Below, in pieces: positions 45,735-58,032 of a DNA stretch of 64,000 nucleotides. The notes under the pieces are model-generated. The model searched no databases. It saw only the letters and a list, made by a program, of their open reading frames with translations, and was not told where the DNA came from. The first letter of the stretch is position 1, and each line of letters begins with the position of its first letter. Source of the DNA: Fremontodendron californicum (taxonomy: Eukaryota; Streptophyta; Magnoliopsida; Malvales; Malvaceae); contig JAULJL010000010.1 of NCBI GenBank assembly GCA_030761205.1, positions 3,105,001 through 3,169,000 on the forward strand, in the 5' to 3' direction. Made by a program: the position numbers and the translations under genes.

Positions 45735-46365
45735 TTATCAAAATATTTAATCAAGTATTTAAATTTTGAGTCCTTTTATTATGTTTCTTTTTTTGTTTGG
45801 ATAAGTACCTTTTATTATGTTTGCTTGAACTTTAACACCATTAAAAAAAAATATATTGATTTGGCTTAAAATTAAATTTCGACAAGTGTCAAAAATGACA
45901 CATTAACAAGAAAAATAGATAAAAATATATACATGTGACAATGACATGAGTGCTATATGTCATAATTTAAAAAAACAAAAATTAAAAATATATATATATA
46001 TATATATATATTTTTTCTTTCCTTTCTCTCCCTCTTCTTATCTCCCTATACCCTATTCCTCCACCCTCTCTCACCTTTTATGGTTGTTCTGGCCATAAAA
46101 GGTGGGGAGGATAGGAGATTTTGGAGGGAGAAGAGAAAGGTAAAGAGAGAAAGAAAAAAAAAAAATTTAAATTTATATGACATGTATCAAATTTTTATTA
46201 GTTAATAACCATGTTAGTATTTTTTATTAAAGGTGTTAAAGAATGAGATTACTTAAATAGATAGATTGAAAATTCATGTATTTAATTAGATTTTTTTTTT
46301 GTTTAGCACAAGTACTACATTAAAAACTTTCTATTACTTCAGAGCCATAAAAGACATTAACTAAA
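45735..46365. repeat. Foldback region with a strong pyrimidine-purine hairpin
   Basis: CTTTCCTTTCTCTCCCTCTTC... at 46010-46080 pairs with GGAGGGAGAAGAGAAAGG... at 46095-46160 around TTTTATGGTTGTTCTGGCCATAAAA. Farther out, CTTTAACACCATTAAAAAA (45830) and TTTTTTATTAAAGGTGTTAAAG (46220) also pair. It resembles the interior of the NPY intron 1 element at 12060-12350. Confidence 0.5.
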
Positions 46366-46386
46366 AAAAATTGAAAAAGCAAAGGC

Positions 46387-46645
46387 TATTGGGCACTCAT
46401 GGGCCGGATCGGGCTGCGGCTCGATTTTTTTTTATATTTTTTGTTCAGGCTCGATCTGGTAGGTCCGAATTCACTGTTCATTGGATTAAATTTTTTTTTA
46501 AATATTTTTATAATTAAAATTAAATAAAATAATATTATTATAATAAAAAATATTATTTCGAGTCGGATCAATCCGAAACAAAAATATTCTGTTCAAGCCC
46601 GATCTAATACGGATCGGACGAACTGTCCGACCATAAGCAGGTATA
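46387..46645 (-). mobile_element. hAT-type MITE, GGGCCGG-arm family, copy 5
   Basis: Left end TATTGGGCACTCATGGGCC and right end CCATAAGCAGGTATA match the family in reverse orientation. GGCTCGATC/GATCGGGC motifs and the shared AT-rich core lie between. No clear duplication. Confidence 0.6.
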
Positions 46646-47294
46646 GTCGTGTGCATGTCCCCCCTCCGGCCCCAACACTAGAGAGGGTCGGTGGATGGAT
46701 CAATCTATGCAGAAAAAAAAAAAAAAAAAAAAAAAAGTAACTGACTCGGCTCACCCATCACACTTTTTTATTTGCTAAATTACATTCAAGTCCTTTATCT
46801 CTTTCTTTTTCTGAAATTCTTCTCGTACATTTTACGTTATTCATTAACAAACTTCCCATTATTAGTCATATCATAATAGTTATTATAATAATTTAGATTA
46901 ACAATCAACATATACAAATTGTGCATAATTGAATGTCACCATTTTTAGTTAGTCGTCAAAGTAGAGATCAACTATCAATCAAACCAACCAAGAAAAACAT
47001 TAAAGCAAGATCCCAAATAGGAAAAAGGAAATACTATGGTTTTATTATGCAATTAAATTAATATATTTGAATGTAGATTTAAAAGATTTTGAAAGAATAG
47101 ACCACAAACGTTTAGTTCAATTGATAAAAAAAAAAAATTAAAAATAATTCTCTTTCCTTATCATTCAAGATTTGATTTTTGTGAGACGTTTTTTAGAAAT
47201 AAAATTTTAAATGCACTATACTAATTTGAAAGAATGCACCTTTGAAATTATCGAAAGAGTAATTAGAGCACTCAAAAGCCTAAGGTACCCTGAC

Positions 47295-47762
47295 TAGGGC
47301 TGTAATCGAGTCGAGCCGAGCTCGAATAGTGAGCTGCTCGAGCTCGAGCTCGACTCGAAACTCGCTGCTCGAAACTCGGCTCGAACTCGACCGAATACCA
47401 TTTTTCAAGCTCGAGCTCGGCTCGAGATATAATCGAACTATTCGAGCTCGGCTCGATAAAGCTCGTTTACTCAATTTATGTACTCGAGCTCGAGCTCGAG
47501 CTCGTTTCATATACAATTTTTTTACATTTAAATAATAAGGGTAATATAGTAAATTATTATAAAAATATATATTATAAAATCAAAAGCTCGATTAGGCTCG
47601 CGAGCCGCTCGAATCGAGTATTGAGATACTCGAATTCGGCTCGCTCGATAGCTCGAGCTGCTCGAGCTCGAGCTCGGCTCGATAATGACCGAATCGAATT
47701 CGAATTTTTTTCGAGCCGAACTCGAATAGCTTGCGAGCACCAGTGTCTCATTTACACCCCTA
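47295..47762 (-). mobile_element. hAT-type MITE with CGAGCT arms, copy 2
   Basis: Left end TAGGGCTGTAATCGAGTCG and right end ATTTACACCCCTA. A perfect 8-bp duplication ACCCTGAC lies at 47287-47294 and 47763-47770. Arms are dense GAGCTCGAGC runs. Reverse complement of 37404-37848 in layout. Confidence 0.92.
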
Positions 47763-47774
47763 ACCCTGACCGTA

Positions 47775-49485
47775 TTATAAAAAGCAAAATTTTGAAAAAA
47801 TTTATACAATATTTAAAATTTATAATGGAGTTTGGTGTCACAAAAGTGAAACCAAATTAGTTAAAGAATTAACAAAAAACACATTAAAATACATATGTAT
47901 TAATAAGGTTAATTGGAGAGAAAACCTAATTTTAAAATTCACTTTTTTCCTATTTTTTTCACTATAAAAAATTTGTACGTGTTTTAGCAAAAAAATTTAT
48001 ATGTATAGTTATTCTGCATTTTTCTCTCTTTTACAAATATTTAAATTTTTATTTCAACACATAGTAAATGTGCACAAGACTAGTATATATTAATGCATAG
48101 TTAAATAGGAGGAGGGAAGGGAATACCCATTTTGAGTTTCAGAGATGGCTAATTTAGTGAAGTAGTTGGTATTATTTGGTTATGGAAAGGAGGATTAAAT
48201 TTCATTTTCAAAGTTTGTTTTTGAACTTTGAAGATGATCCAAAGAACTTCCCCTCTTTAGTCTTTTTTTTTTTTCCAATTCTTTAATTTCAATATTTATT
48301 GAGGAGAAACTTGCTTTTAGCCTAATGAAGAAAGTAATCTAAATTGAGTTTTTGGTTTGACTAGCATCTTTGTTATTTTTGAAATAAAGAAACATGCTCC
48401 ACCAATAAAAAATCACAAAGGATAAAAAAATTAAGTAAAGATATGTTTGATAAAAGCATTGAAATTTTTTAATATATTGAAAAAGAAAATTTTTAAAAAA
48501 AAAATGTCGAATGAGATAAGTAGATAAAAAATTACTTATCACTTAATGCAGAAATATTAAGTCAATTTTATTTTTAAAAAATTATATTTTAACTAAATTA
48601 TATTTTTTTTTGGTTATAAAAGATGAGGTATTTAAATTATTCCTTTTAATTTTATCCAAAACTATCCAAAATAACATAAAATATTATGTTAATAAGATTA
48701 AAATTGTGAAATGAATAATTTTTAAAATTCAAGATTTACAATTATTAAAAAATATAACTATATTCAGTACTTAATTTTTACTAATATACCAAATAATTTT
48801 TATAATACAAATTCAATAGTTAATTTTTCAGTTTATCAAACAACATCTAAGTTGTTTTAATTATTGAAATTTGTACTTAATAAAATTTCTATTCACCTCA
48901 ATCTTACAATCTATAAATTTGCCAAAGTGTTTATGTAAAATCAATGTTAATTGATGACAAAATAAAAAAGAAAATAACAACAAAAGAGTTACTCCCTTTC
49001 CAATATTCCTTACCATTTTAATTTTTTATTTTGATTTTTATATATTGTCAATGTAGTTTTTAAGTTTCACAAATAGACTTAAATTTTAATATTCACTTTG
49101 TTAAACCCAAAATGTTAAACTCCACTAACAATATATTAAATAATTTTTTCTTAATTTTTTAGAAACATATATGCTTTTGGATTTCATAAATAGAGAACTT
49201 TTTTACCATCTCATAAATTTTAGTATTTATCAGAAGATTTGAATCGAAACCTTTAAATAAAAATTCTCAAATTTTTGTTAAAATACTTTGTTTTTGAACG
49301 CAATTTCAGTAATCCTGACCGTAGTGGATTTTAACTAGAAACCCTCAAATTTTATTTTTTTTTTGTAAAATATTTTAATTTCACCTTAGGCTTTTAAAGT
49401 ACTACTACTAAAGTAGGCAGTGGCCACAGGAATTTATCGGCAACAAAGCGAAAAAATTTAATGAAATGTGTGCCCTTGCATTTCT
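47775..49485. other. AT-rich intergenic DNA
   Basis: No gene, RNA or clear repeat identified on either strand. Confidence 0.5.
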
Positions 49486-49495
49486 CGATCCCGAC

Positions 49496-49776
49496 TAGAC
49501 CTGTTTATGGTTGAGCAGTTCGTTCAATCTGATAAATTCGATTCATATTGGATCATGTTTGAACAATATTTTTTTATTTTGAGCTGATTTGGTCCGATTC
49601 AGAACAGTATTTTTTAATTAAAATAATATTATTTAATTTAATTTTAATTATAAAAAATAAAAAAATTTAATTTTATAAACAGTAAATTTGAATCTACCGG
49701 ATCGATCTAATCCGATCGATGATCGGACCTGAACAAAAAATATAAAAAAAATCGGACAGCATCCCCGGCCATGCTA
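49496..49776 (+). mobile_element. hAT-type MITE, GGGCCGG-arm family, copy 6 (diverged)
   Basis: Starts TAGACCTGTTTATGGTTG and ends CGGCCATGCTA. A perfect 8-bp duplication ATCCCGAC lies at 49488-49495 and 49777-49784. The arms have drifted to GATCGGACC/TCCGATTC motifs, but the TTTAATTTTAATTATAAAAA core is retained. It lies about 195 bp upstream of the formin ATG. Confidence 0.9.
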
Positions 49777-49970
49777 ATCCCGACTAAAGAAGAAACAATT
49801 TGATAGTATTGTTAAATATGAAATGGGCAAAAAAGGACATGAACATGGTACTTTAATTTTCACCATTGCCATGGACATCATCGTCCATTTAGTTTTGAAA
49901 AGAACCCCAGAGATGAATTTGGAGAAAGAAGAAAAGAAGTGAAGATCTTCGACCCAAGAAAATATTCACC

Positions 49971-52900
49971 ATGAAAGCTCATCATTTGAGCCTCTTTTTC
50001 ATCTTACTATCATTGTCTATATCAACAACAACAAAAACTTATTCTTCTTCTTCTTCTTCTGTAATTCAAGATTTTATCATTCATAGAAGAATTCTCCACC
50101 AACCATTGTTTCCAGCAGGTTCAGCCCCACCACCAGGCACTGAAATTTCTCCACCGCCACCTCCTCCTCCTGTTTTTCCAGACCCAAGTCAGCCATTCTT
50201 CCCTGAAGTTCCTTCAGGAGGGCGGCAGACCTCAGATCAGAATCAACAGACTGTACCACCAGCTGCACCTACCAATGGCTCAATTCCAATCCCAACAGCC
50301 ACACAACCAGTCAAACAAGCTAAAAAGGTTGCAATTGCAATATCTATTGGGATTGTCACATTGGGAATTTTATCAGGACTTGCTTTCTTTTTGTACCGTC
50401 ACAGGGCTAAAAAACACCATGCAGAAACCCAGAAGCTTGTTGGAGGGAACTCAGAACGGTTCCAAGAAGACTCCAGGGTTCCACCTTCGAGTTTTCTTTA
50501 CATTGGAACCGTGGAGCCTAGTAGGAGATCGGTGAGTGAAGTGAATGGAGGAGGAGGACCAAATGTTTCACCTTATCATAAATTGAATTCAGTAAAGAGA
50601 TCGGATCGGTATAGGCCCAGTCCAGAATTGCAACCATTGCCTCCATTGGCTAAGCCTCTTACGCTTGAGAATTCTTCACCAACTGCAATGTCATCATCTT
50701 CATCATCTTCTTCGAATGAAGAGAGTCGGAGGACAGCTTTTTATACCCCACAGGGCTCAATAATCAGCAACGAAGAAAGCTATTATGCCCCGGTTTCACG
50801 TCCGATTAATAGCAATTTGGTGACTCCGGCGAGGAGTGAAATAAATGGGAATATTAATTCTGTTCCTCGTTTCAAACGAACATCTCCAAAAACAAGGCTT
50901 TTAGCTTCTTCACCAGAAATGAAGCATGTTATTTTACCTTCAATAAAGCAGCAGCATCAGCCTTCTCCTCCTCCTCCTCCGTCGCCACCATCGTTGTCTC
51001 TTCAACAACCACTACGTCTACTAGCCGAGGCACATGAGACTCAAGAATTTACTTATGCAAAAAGCCCAAAATTCTCCTCCCCACCACCACCACCTCCAAA
51101 TATTGCACTACTTCGATCAATTAGCAACAATTCGTCCCCACAAAGAACAAAAGTTCCAGTTCCACCTCCGCCACCTCCACCACCCCCTCTGCCTCCACCA
51201 GCCGCAGTAGGACTGTCAATACCAAGGACAGTAAGGTCTTTGGAAGCCAATGTGTCTCCAAATCCTGCCCAAGTTTTGAAAAAGCAAGAATCCAGGACTC
51301 CAAGTCCCAAAAATAGTCCAGGAAGTGGGACTAAAAAATCCATGGAGAATGTTAATTATAAAGGAGCCAGTTCTTCAGAGAAGACAGATGGGGATGACAT
51401 GGATAGTGCAAAGCCCAAGTTAAAGCCTTTGCACTGGGACAAAGTACGAGCAACCTCGGAGAGAGCTACAGTGTGGGACCAGCTAAAATCAAGCTCATTT
51501 CAGTAAGTGATAAAACTTGTACATTTTCTGACTGGGGATTCAGTTTCAAGTACAATCTCTAATCTTGGGAATTTTTTTTTTTTTCTTGTTTGCAGATTGA
51601 ACGAGGACATGATGGAAACTCTTTTTGGCTGCAATTCGACACATTCAGTACCAAAAGAACCTATTAGAAGATCAGTTCTGCCTCCTGTTGAACAGGAAAA
51701 CAGAGTGTTGGATCCAAAGAAGTCACAGAACATTGCCATAATGTTGAGAGCACTGAATGTAACGCGAGATGAGGTTTCAGAAGCTCTTTTGGATGGTAAG
51801 TCATAAGTATCATTCTTTTCCATTTTCTATCAGTAATCAGGTTCTTAGGTAAAATTTATTGGTTTTCACTTCTCCCAAAGAAACATTGCAATTGGCAGCT
51901 TCCTGCTTGGGTCTCCATTTAAAGGCAACATTGAGATTTGGGTAAATTATAGTAAACGGTAAACCACGTTTTAGCAACCTGGTATCATTTGTTGAAAGGT
52001 TCTTGAGCTAAAAAATATGGTCACGCACCCTGTCTTAAAAATATAGTTCTAGTTCCTCAAATTTCGAAATCTGGGTTGCATCTCCAGCCCTTATGTCAAT
52101 GAAACTATGAAAGATGAAAGAACAACAAAAATGTTAGTAATATATCAAAAACAGAAATGATAGTTGAAACTTAATTAAGAATTCATTATTATTGCACTTA
52201 AAGAGGAGAAGGAAAAAAAAGTTTGTAGCCATATAAGGCCACTTGTATCATTATGTTAGTTTTCATCATGAAAAAAAAAAATTACTACTAGCAATAAAAA
52301 CTTTGAAGGAAAGAAAAATAAAGACTTAAAGTTACATGGGACAACCATGTTCTTGAAAGACCTATTCCCTATGATATTTTACCACATATATTTTAACCTA
52401 CTAGAATTTAGAATAGTTTTCCTTATCTCTAGCTGTTCATTTCTTCATTGACATTGCAATATGACTATTTTAATTGACATCTTATGTAAATGAAGAAATG
52501 ACATGCTATTCCGTTCGCATTAACAGGTAACCCAGAAAGCTTAGGTTCTGAGCTTTTGGAAACTTTGGTAAAGATGGCTCCAACAAAGGAGGAAGAAATA
52601 AAACTTCGAGAGTACAGTGGGGACGTCTCGAAACTAGGATCTGCAGAAAGATTTCTCAAGACAGTGCTTGATATCCCCTTTGCCTTCAGAAGAGTTGAGG
52701 CCATGCTCTACAGAGCCAACTTTGAAACAGAAGTAAAATATTTGAGGAAGTCTTTCCAAACCCTTGAGGTATTAAAATTCATAAGGCTCAATGCTTTGTT
52801 ATTTAAATATCCTAAGACTGTCATATAAAAAAAATTCCAAAAACTCTCTGGTAAAGGCTCCTATAAATTAATTTCTCTCTATGTACTTTCAGGAAGCAAG

Positions 52901-53687
52901 TGAGGAATTGAAGAAAAGCAGGTTATTCATCAAACTCCTTGAAGCTGTTCTCAGGACAGGAAACCGGATGAACGTTGGCACCAATCGTGGTGATGCTATA
53001 GCTTTTAAACTTGATACCCTTTTGAAACTTGTTGATATAAAGGGAACAGATGGGAAAACAACACTACTACACTTTGTGGTTCAGGAGATCATTAGATCTG
53101 AAGGTGCTGGTACTAACTCTACAAATGGGAATCTTGAAAACAAAATGTCCTCCGACATTAAGGAGGATGATTTCAGGAAGCAAGGATTGCAGGTTGTGGC
53201 TGGGCTGAGCAGAGACCTGAGCAATGTCAAGAAGGCAGCAGGAATGGACTCAGATGTCCTAAGCAGTTATGTGTCAAAGCTCGAAATGGGACTTGAGAAG
53301 GTCAGATTGGTTTTACAATATGAAAAGCCAGATATGCAGGGGAATTTTTTCAACTCGATGAAGATGTTTCTAAGAGATGCTGAAGAAGAGATTGCTAAGA
53401 TCAAGGAAGATGAAAGAAAAGCTTTATTGCTTGTGAAAGAAGTTACTGATTATTTTCATGGGAATGCAGCAAAGCCAGAAGCTCATCCTTTCAGAATCTT
53501 CATGATTGTAAGAGATTTCTTGTCAATATTGGATCATGTCTGCAAGGAAGTAGGGCGTATGCAGGATAGAACAATGGTGGGTTCTGCTAGATCCTTTCGG
53601 ATATCTACAACTGCTTCTCTACCAGTTCTCAGCAGGTACAATGTGAGACAAGATGGAAGCTCAGATGATGAAAGCTTGTCTCCATGA
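49971..53687 (+). CDS. FH6: Class I formin, FH6-like
   Basis: Exons 49971-51502, 51596-51795, 52527-52768 and 52893-53687 join in phase with GT-AG introns to 922 residues. The start ATG opens a signal peptide (LSLFFILLSLSIS), followed by HRRILHQPLFP and Pro-rich wall-facing repeats. A membrane helix occupies about 120-142 (VAIAISIGIVTLGILSGLAFF). After a Ser-rich cytoplasmic part come FH1 poly-Pro runs at about 370-425. The FH2 domain starts at KPKLKPLHWDKV (481) and includes GNRMNVGTNRGDAIAF. Class I formins sit in the plasma membrane and nucleate actin filaments from profilin-actin; FH6 was reported in nematode giant cells. Overall similarity to Arabidopsis FH6, including the N-terminal motif and the SARSFRIS-TASLPVL tail, is from memory. 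The introns are short (93, 731 and 124 bp). Confidence 0.95.
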
Positions 53688-53689
53688 AG

Positions 53690-54959
53690 TTGTGTGTATA
53701 TAGGTCCTAAGAAAATCAAATTAGCTCATACTCCTACGGTTAGACCCTTTTTTCCAACTGAACCAACAGCAAAAATATGTCTCATTTTCCATAACAAGCA
53801 TGCAAAAGTATAATAATGAAGAAATGAAAAGCATAGCATATCAACTCAATTTTAAGTTCACATGGAGACATAGCAGTTGGCTGATGAGGTATGCCCTTTT
53901 CCATAAGGAGATTCTTATTTTACTCATTTTGCATAAGAATGGAAAGCCTTGTAGTGTCCACAGGCCAGAAACTTTGTTTAAATAAGGATAGATTATGGGA
54001 AAATTGAAGGGTACCATCATCTACATCCGGCAATGAAATGGATGACCAAATGAAGAACATGCCGGGCGAAAGAAACAAACAAGCAACATATATCTACTTC
54101 AACACACATGCAATAGTTAAGATTCAGATTTCTTTATCTTAGATCAGATTCCTATACATTTTTGAGTAAAAGAAGACTGCTTTCTTATATTATTTAAAGC
54201 CATGGTCTGCATTTATTTGATAATTACTAATAATATATCTAGCACTAGCAGTTTTGCAGCATTGCTTTGGTTTGTTTGACTTTGACTTTGGAGCTATCTG
54301 TAATTCTGTATCTCAAGTTTTGGTTTTTCTAGTTGTTATATAAAGATTACTTTTTTGAGTAAAGCAATAAATGAGATGTTCTCAGCATAAAACTAAAACA
54401 GAAAAAGTACACAGAAATGATCACCCAATGAATGCTAAAATGCCAGAATGAAAGTAAAAGAACAGTTCCCATTTTTTAAGGAAGATTTTTGTTATGTCAT
54501 GGGTTTTCCTATATTAGGATAAGGTAACAAAACCAAGCTTTGAACGTAACTTAAATTCATGTACAACATACCTAGAGTAGTTTAAAAGCCCTGTTTCTGA
54601 TGTACTGTTTCCTCTATTGTCTCTTGTAGAATTTGATGAAATGGAGTTTAAAAATAAACTGTGCTTTCGGTTCACTAAAAAAAAAAAAGAAGTTTTTTTC
54701 TTTTTCAGTTTTTTCTCCCAGAAGAGGGGTGAAAAACCTAACGAAATAAAAACTATGTACATGTTCCTTTTTCTTTTGCCAATAAGGCAAAATTGGATCA
54801 AATCTAAAATTTTAAATATTAGGCCTGTTAAATGAATTTGAACATAAATAAGTGACCTATTTTTGAACGAATTTCTAAATTGGATCAAATCTAAAATTTT
54901 AATTCAATTCACGAAGAAGTCACTAAAACTCTTGAAATAAATTTCAATAGAAAAAAAGA

Positions 54960-54994
<35 letters not shown>

Positions 54995-55735
54995 GTTTTC
55001 TTTTTGGCAGGTGAAACTAATTATCCTTAAAATACTATGTCACCGACAGTTTTATACATTACTTTTTTATTGGTGAAAATCATGGGCATGCATGTAATGG
55101 TATCACCAAGGTTGATGCTTGATCAAAAGAAGCCAAAAAAAAAAAGTGCTTGATTACAAAAGTTGACATCTTTCATGCCTTTTGATGAAAACTCTTTGTA
55201 TCAGATAGCAATTTTTTAGGTGTAGATTTCCCCACAAGAATAATTGCTTTTTAATAGTTTGAAAGGGATTATTCATTTATTCATTTATGCATTTATGCAT
55301 TTGCCATATACTTCTGGTGTTCGTTTGTCTATCGTGGATCCACCAAACATCATTAGATATTGATGATTGTGACATCATTAAGTTTTTTTTGTCAAAAACA
55401 ACCTGACAAAAATCTTTCAAATCAAATCTTTCAGATTGGTTCATCAATAATAGGACCCTTAATTTCACCTATCTGAACTTTTTCAATAATTGGGCAATAT
55501 CCCATCTTTGATTATTTGACACTTAAAAATTTTGGAAAAGCTGATTTATAGTTTTGAGAAGTTGTCTGTTAATATTAGGGGTTAAAGTTTGGTAAAGAAC
55601 TAGAAGAAAACAAGCTGTTGGGAAGGGAATGAATGAATGAATGAATCTTTGCTGTTTATAATTTGTATATCAAGGGACAAAGTTGAAATTAAATTTACAA
55701 ATGAATCATCATCAGGATCTAAGAGACCTTTGTTT
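53690..55735. other. Formin/BT4 convergent intergenic region
   Basis: 3' flanks of the plus-strand formin and the minus-strand BT4 gene, including both 3' untranslated regions. A (TA)n microsatellite lies at 54962-54992. CATTTATG and GAATGAAT short tandems occur near 55270-55300 and 55628-55645. No other gene. Confidence 0.55.
54962..54992. repeat. (TA)n microsatellite
   Basis: About 15 TA units. Confidence 0.9.
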
Positions 55736-55737
55736 TG

Positions 55738-57969
55738 TCATGAAGAAGAAATGGAATTTAAGGACACAAAGAATGTAGCACCTCCAATTCTCTTTGTTCT
55801 CAATATCTTTTTCACTAGTATTTTCCACTTGATCTCATCCTTCTTGCTTTGTTTCTTGATCTTCTCCTTGAAATTCCTGAAATGAAAGGCTAGAGTAATT
55901 CAATATTCTCAATTATCACAAGAAATAGACTGGATAAATAACTGATTTGTGCAGATTAGATTAGTTAATTTTAGTGAACAAAATTGACATCAAGCATGTT
56001 GCAGAAGACAAGAACAATAGACTTAAAACTACCTGCACAAAGGAACTTTGCACGAACTCGAATCAGCGCAGAGACGAGAGTGTAACTCCAGTAGCTGCCA
56101 CATTCTTTTGCAATGAATACAGCCGCCAGGGACTCTCAACTTGCAACCAGCAAAATGACGAATAAGCAATTCTAGCCCTTTGCAGGCTCCATAATTGCAA
56201 GGTGTCTGGTTCTCTTTGAAATCCTTATCATGTGGACCAATTGTCCTGCAACCATCTCTGCAAATGTGAACAAGTGCCTCCATTGCTTCATATAATGGAA
56301 GATAGATCTTCCGCTCATTCAATTTCCTGATTCTCCCCTTTTGCATCTGGAAATTACATTTAACATTGGCTTTAGAGTTTTAAGATCAAAGTGCTAATAA
56401 CAATGGGAAAACAGCCTTACAAAGAAATCCCTTACATTTTGTTCATAAATCATGGATTCCAAAATTTCTTTTTCAAGTACTGGATGGCTCTTCTTCATGG
56501 CATTCCATCCTTCAGTTGCAGAAACAGCCTTGAAGTTCCTTAGGATCATACGGTGACTAATCAGCATAAGCCGAGGCGCATCACACAGTAAAGAAAGCTG
56601 GAAGACATCAATGACATTTTCTAGTGTAAGCAAGCCATGCTCTAGTTGCTGTTCACAAATTCGCTTCAACTGAGGAACAACATATGCATGTGACAGCACC
56701 AACAAGGGCAGGACAAGTTCCTTCATTTCTTCAATCTCATAACTACAAATAAAAAACAATTACAATTAGCACATAGTAGCATGATGCAACCACAAGATAT
56801 CAGTGGCAGTAATTTCTTCTTTTAAATTTAGTTTGGCATTTATAAATGAAAGTAGACATGCTAAGTGCTAACAGAACTGTTTCCTAGAGCTTGTTAATCT
56901 TTTGAACATAATGTTATTTTCCCAAAAACTTTGAAGTCCTTCAAAGTGTCAAGATAACTGATTTCCTATTATTCTACTGGTTCACAAACTGTATTCAACA
57001 AAATCTGCAATGAGGAAAGGGTAGTTACCAGGAAGAGTACAAGAATCGGATGAAAACCCGAACTGCATCATGCAGAACACCATGGATTGAAATTGATCTC
57101 TTTTGACCAAAGCCTTTTGCTTGTTTCAACATGCCTCTTAAGACAGGAGAAGCCATGCCCTGTTGGGAAATATCCAGTGAATGGATTGAATCAATAATTT
57201 GTTTAAGATACTATGTCAACATTGCTAAACAGTCATTATTTGCTCCACTTTCTTATACAGTTAAACACTTAGGAACTTGATTGCAAAAAGATACAGAGAC
57301 AAAGGGGCAATGTAGCTTTCCTTTTGCAGATTAGGCTAAAAAGATTATAAAAAAAATGCTAATGAACAAAATCAAGCAATGTCACTCCCCCAACTGGGGT
57401 TTCATTTCAATGTCTATATCTATTACTTAAAGGGAGGATGAATCATCCTCTATGGTCTAAAACTTGCATATACAACCGAATTGTGTAATTAAGACACCAA
57501 AAAAAGCTTAATTAAATCATCAAAGTGATGTCATGAGAGTGTTCAACTAGTTTAAATTATGAAGGAAAGAGCCAATAAGAAAGAAAAATCACAATTTTGT
57601 GTTATTGAGGTATCCCTCAAAGCATAACATCCATGAATTCATGACATTAAACAAGCTTTTACTATCATTAAAATCAGAAATGGAAATACAAGGACGGCTT
57701 ACAAGAACATTAGAATGTGCATAGATGATTCCACCATTCTCAGTTTTAATGGTAACATCTGCCCTATAGCCTCCATCAAAGAGGTTATCCCACAAATCCC
57801 TCGTGGCTGTGGACACACAGCAGTTTCCTCTTGTTGCTGATCCATTGTTCATCATAAATAACCCCTTCCGCCCACAATTTGTAGCTGGGCCTGGTAATGG
57901 AGGTGGCGCTGGAGAAACATTATTGGCACCTTCAGTAGATTGCTTTGTAATAATTTCTATCTTTCCCAT
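55738..57969 (-). CDS. BT4: BTB and TAZ domain protein (BT4-like)
   Basis: Minus-strand exons 57703-57969, 57029-57159, 56436-56742, 56033-56346 and 55738-55876 join in phase by GT-AG introns to 385 residues; the start ATG gives MGKIEI. A Pro-rich head is followed by a BTB domain at about 64-165 (GYRADVTI; SNVL joined to GMASPVLRGML). A BACK-like linker comes next, then a TAZ zinc-binding domain at about 258-345 (MEALVHICRDGCRTIGP, CNYGACKGLELLIRHFAGC, CIHCKRMWQLLELHSRLC). The basic tail (FKEKIKKQSKKDEIKWK) is where BT proteins bind calmodulin. BT proteins bridge CUL3, bromodomain factors and calmodulin and respond to auxin, nutrients and stress. The choice of BT4 rests on the full match pattern and on lying beside FH6. 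Confidence 0.94.
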
Positions 57970-58032
57970 TTGCTTCCTTTTTGGAGGGATTCAATAACAA
58001 CAAAAATAAGGGTTTTGTTTTGTCTTGAATCT

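Noticed and set aside
47280..47860. Several Arg/Ser/Glu-rich frames on both strands
   Set aside because: Translations of the GAGCTCGAGC arms of a MITE; stops are absent only because of the repeat composition.
51053..51343. Gly-rich frame antisense to the formin
   Set aside because: Reverse reading of the Pro-rich FH1 coding region.
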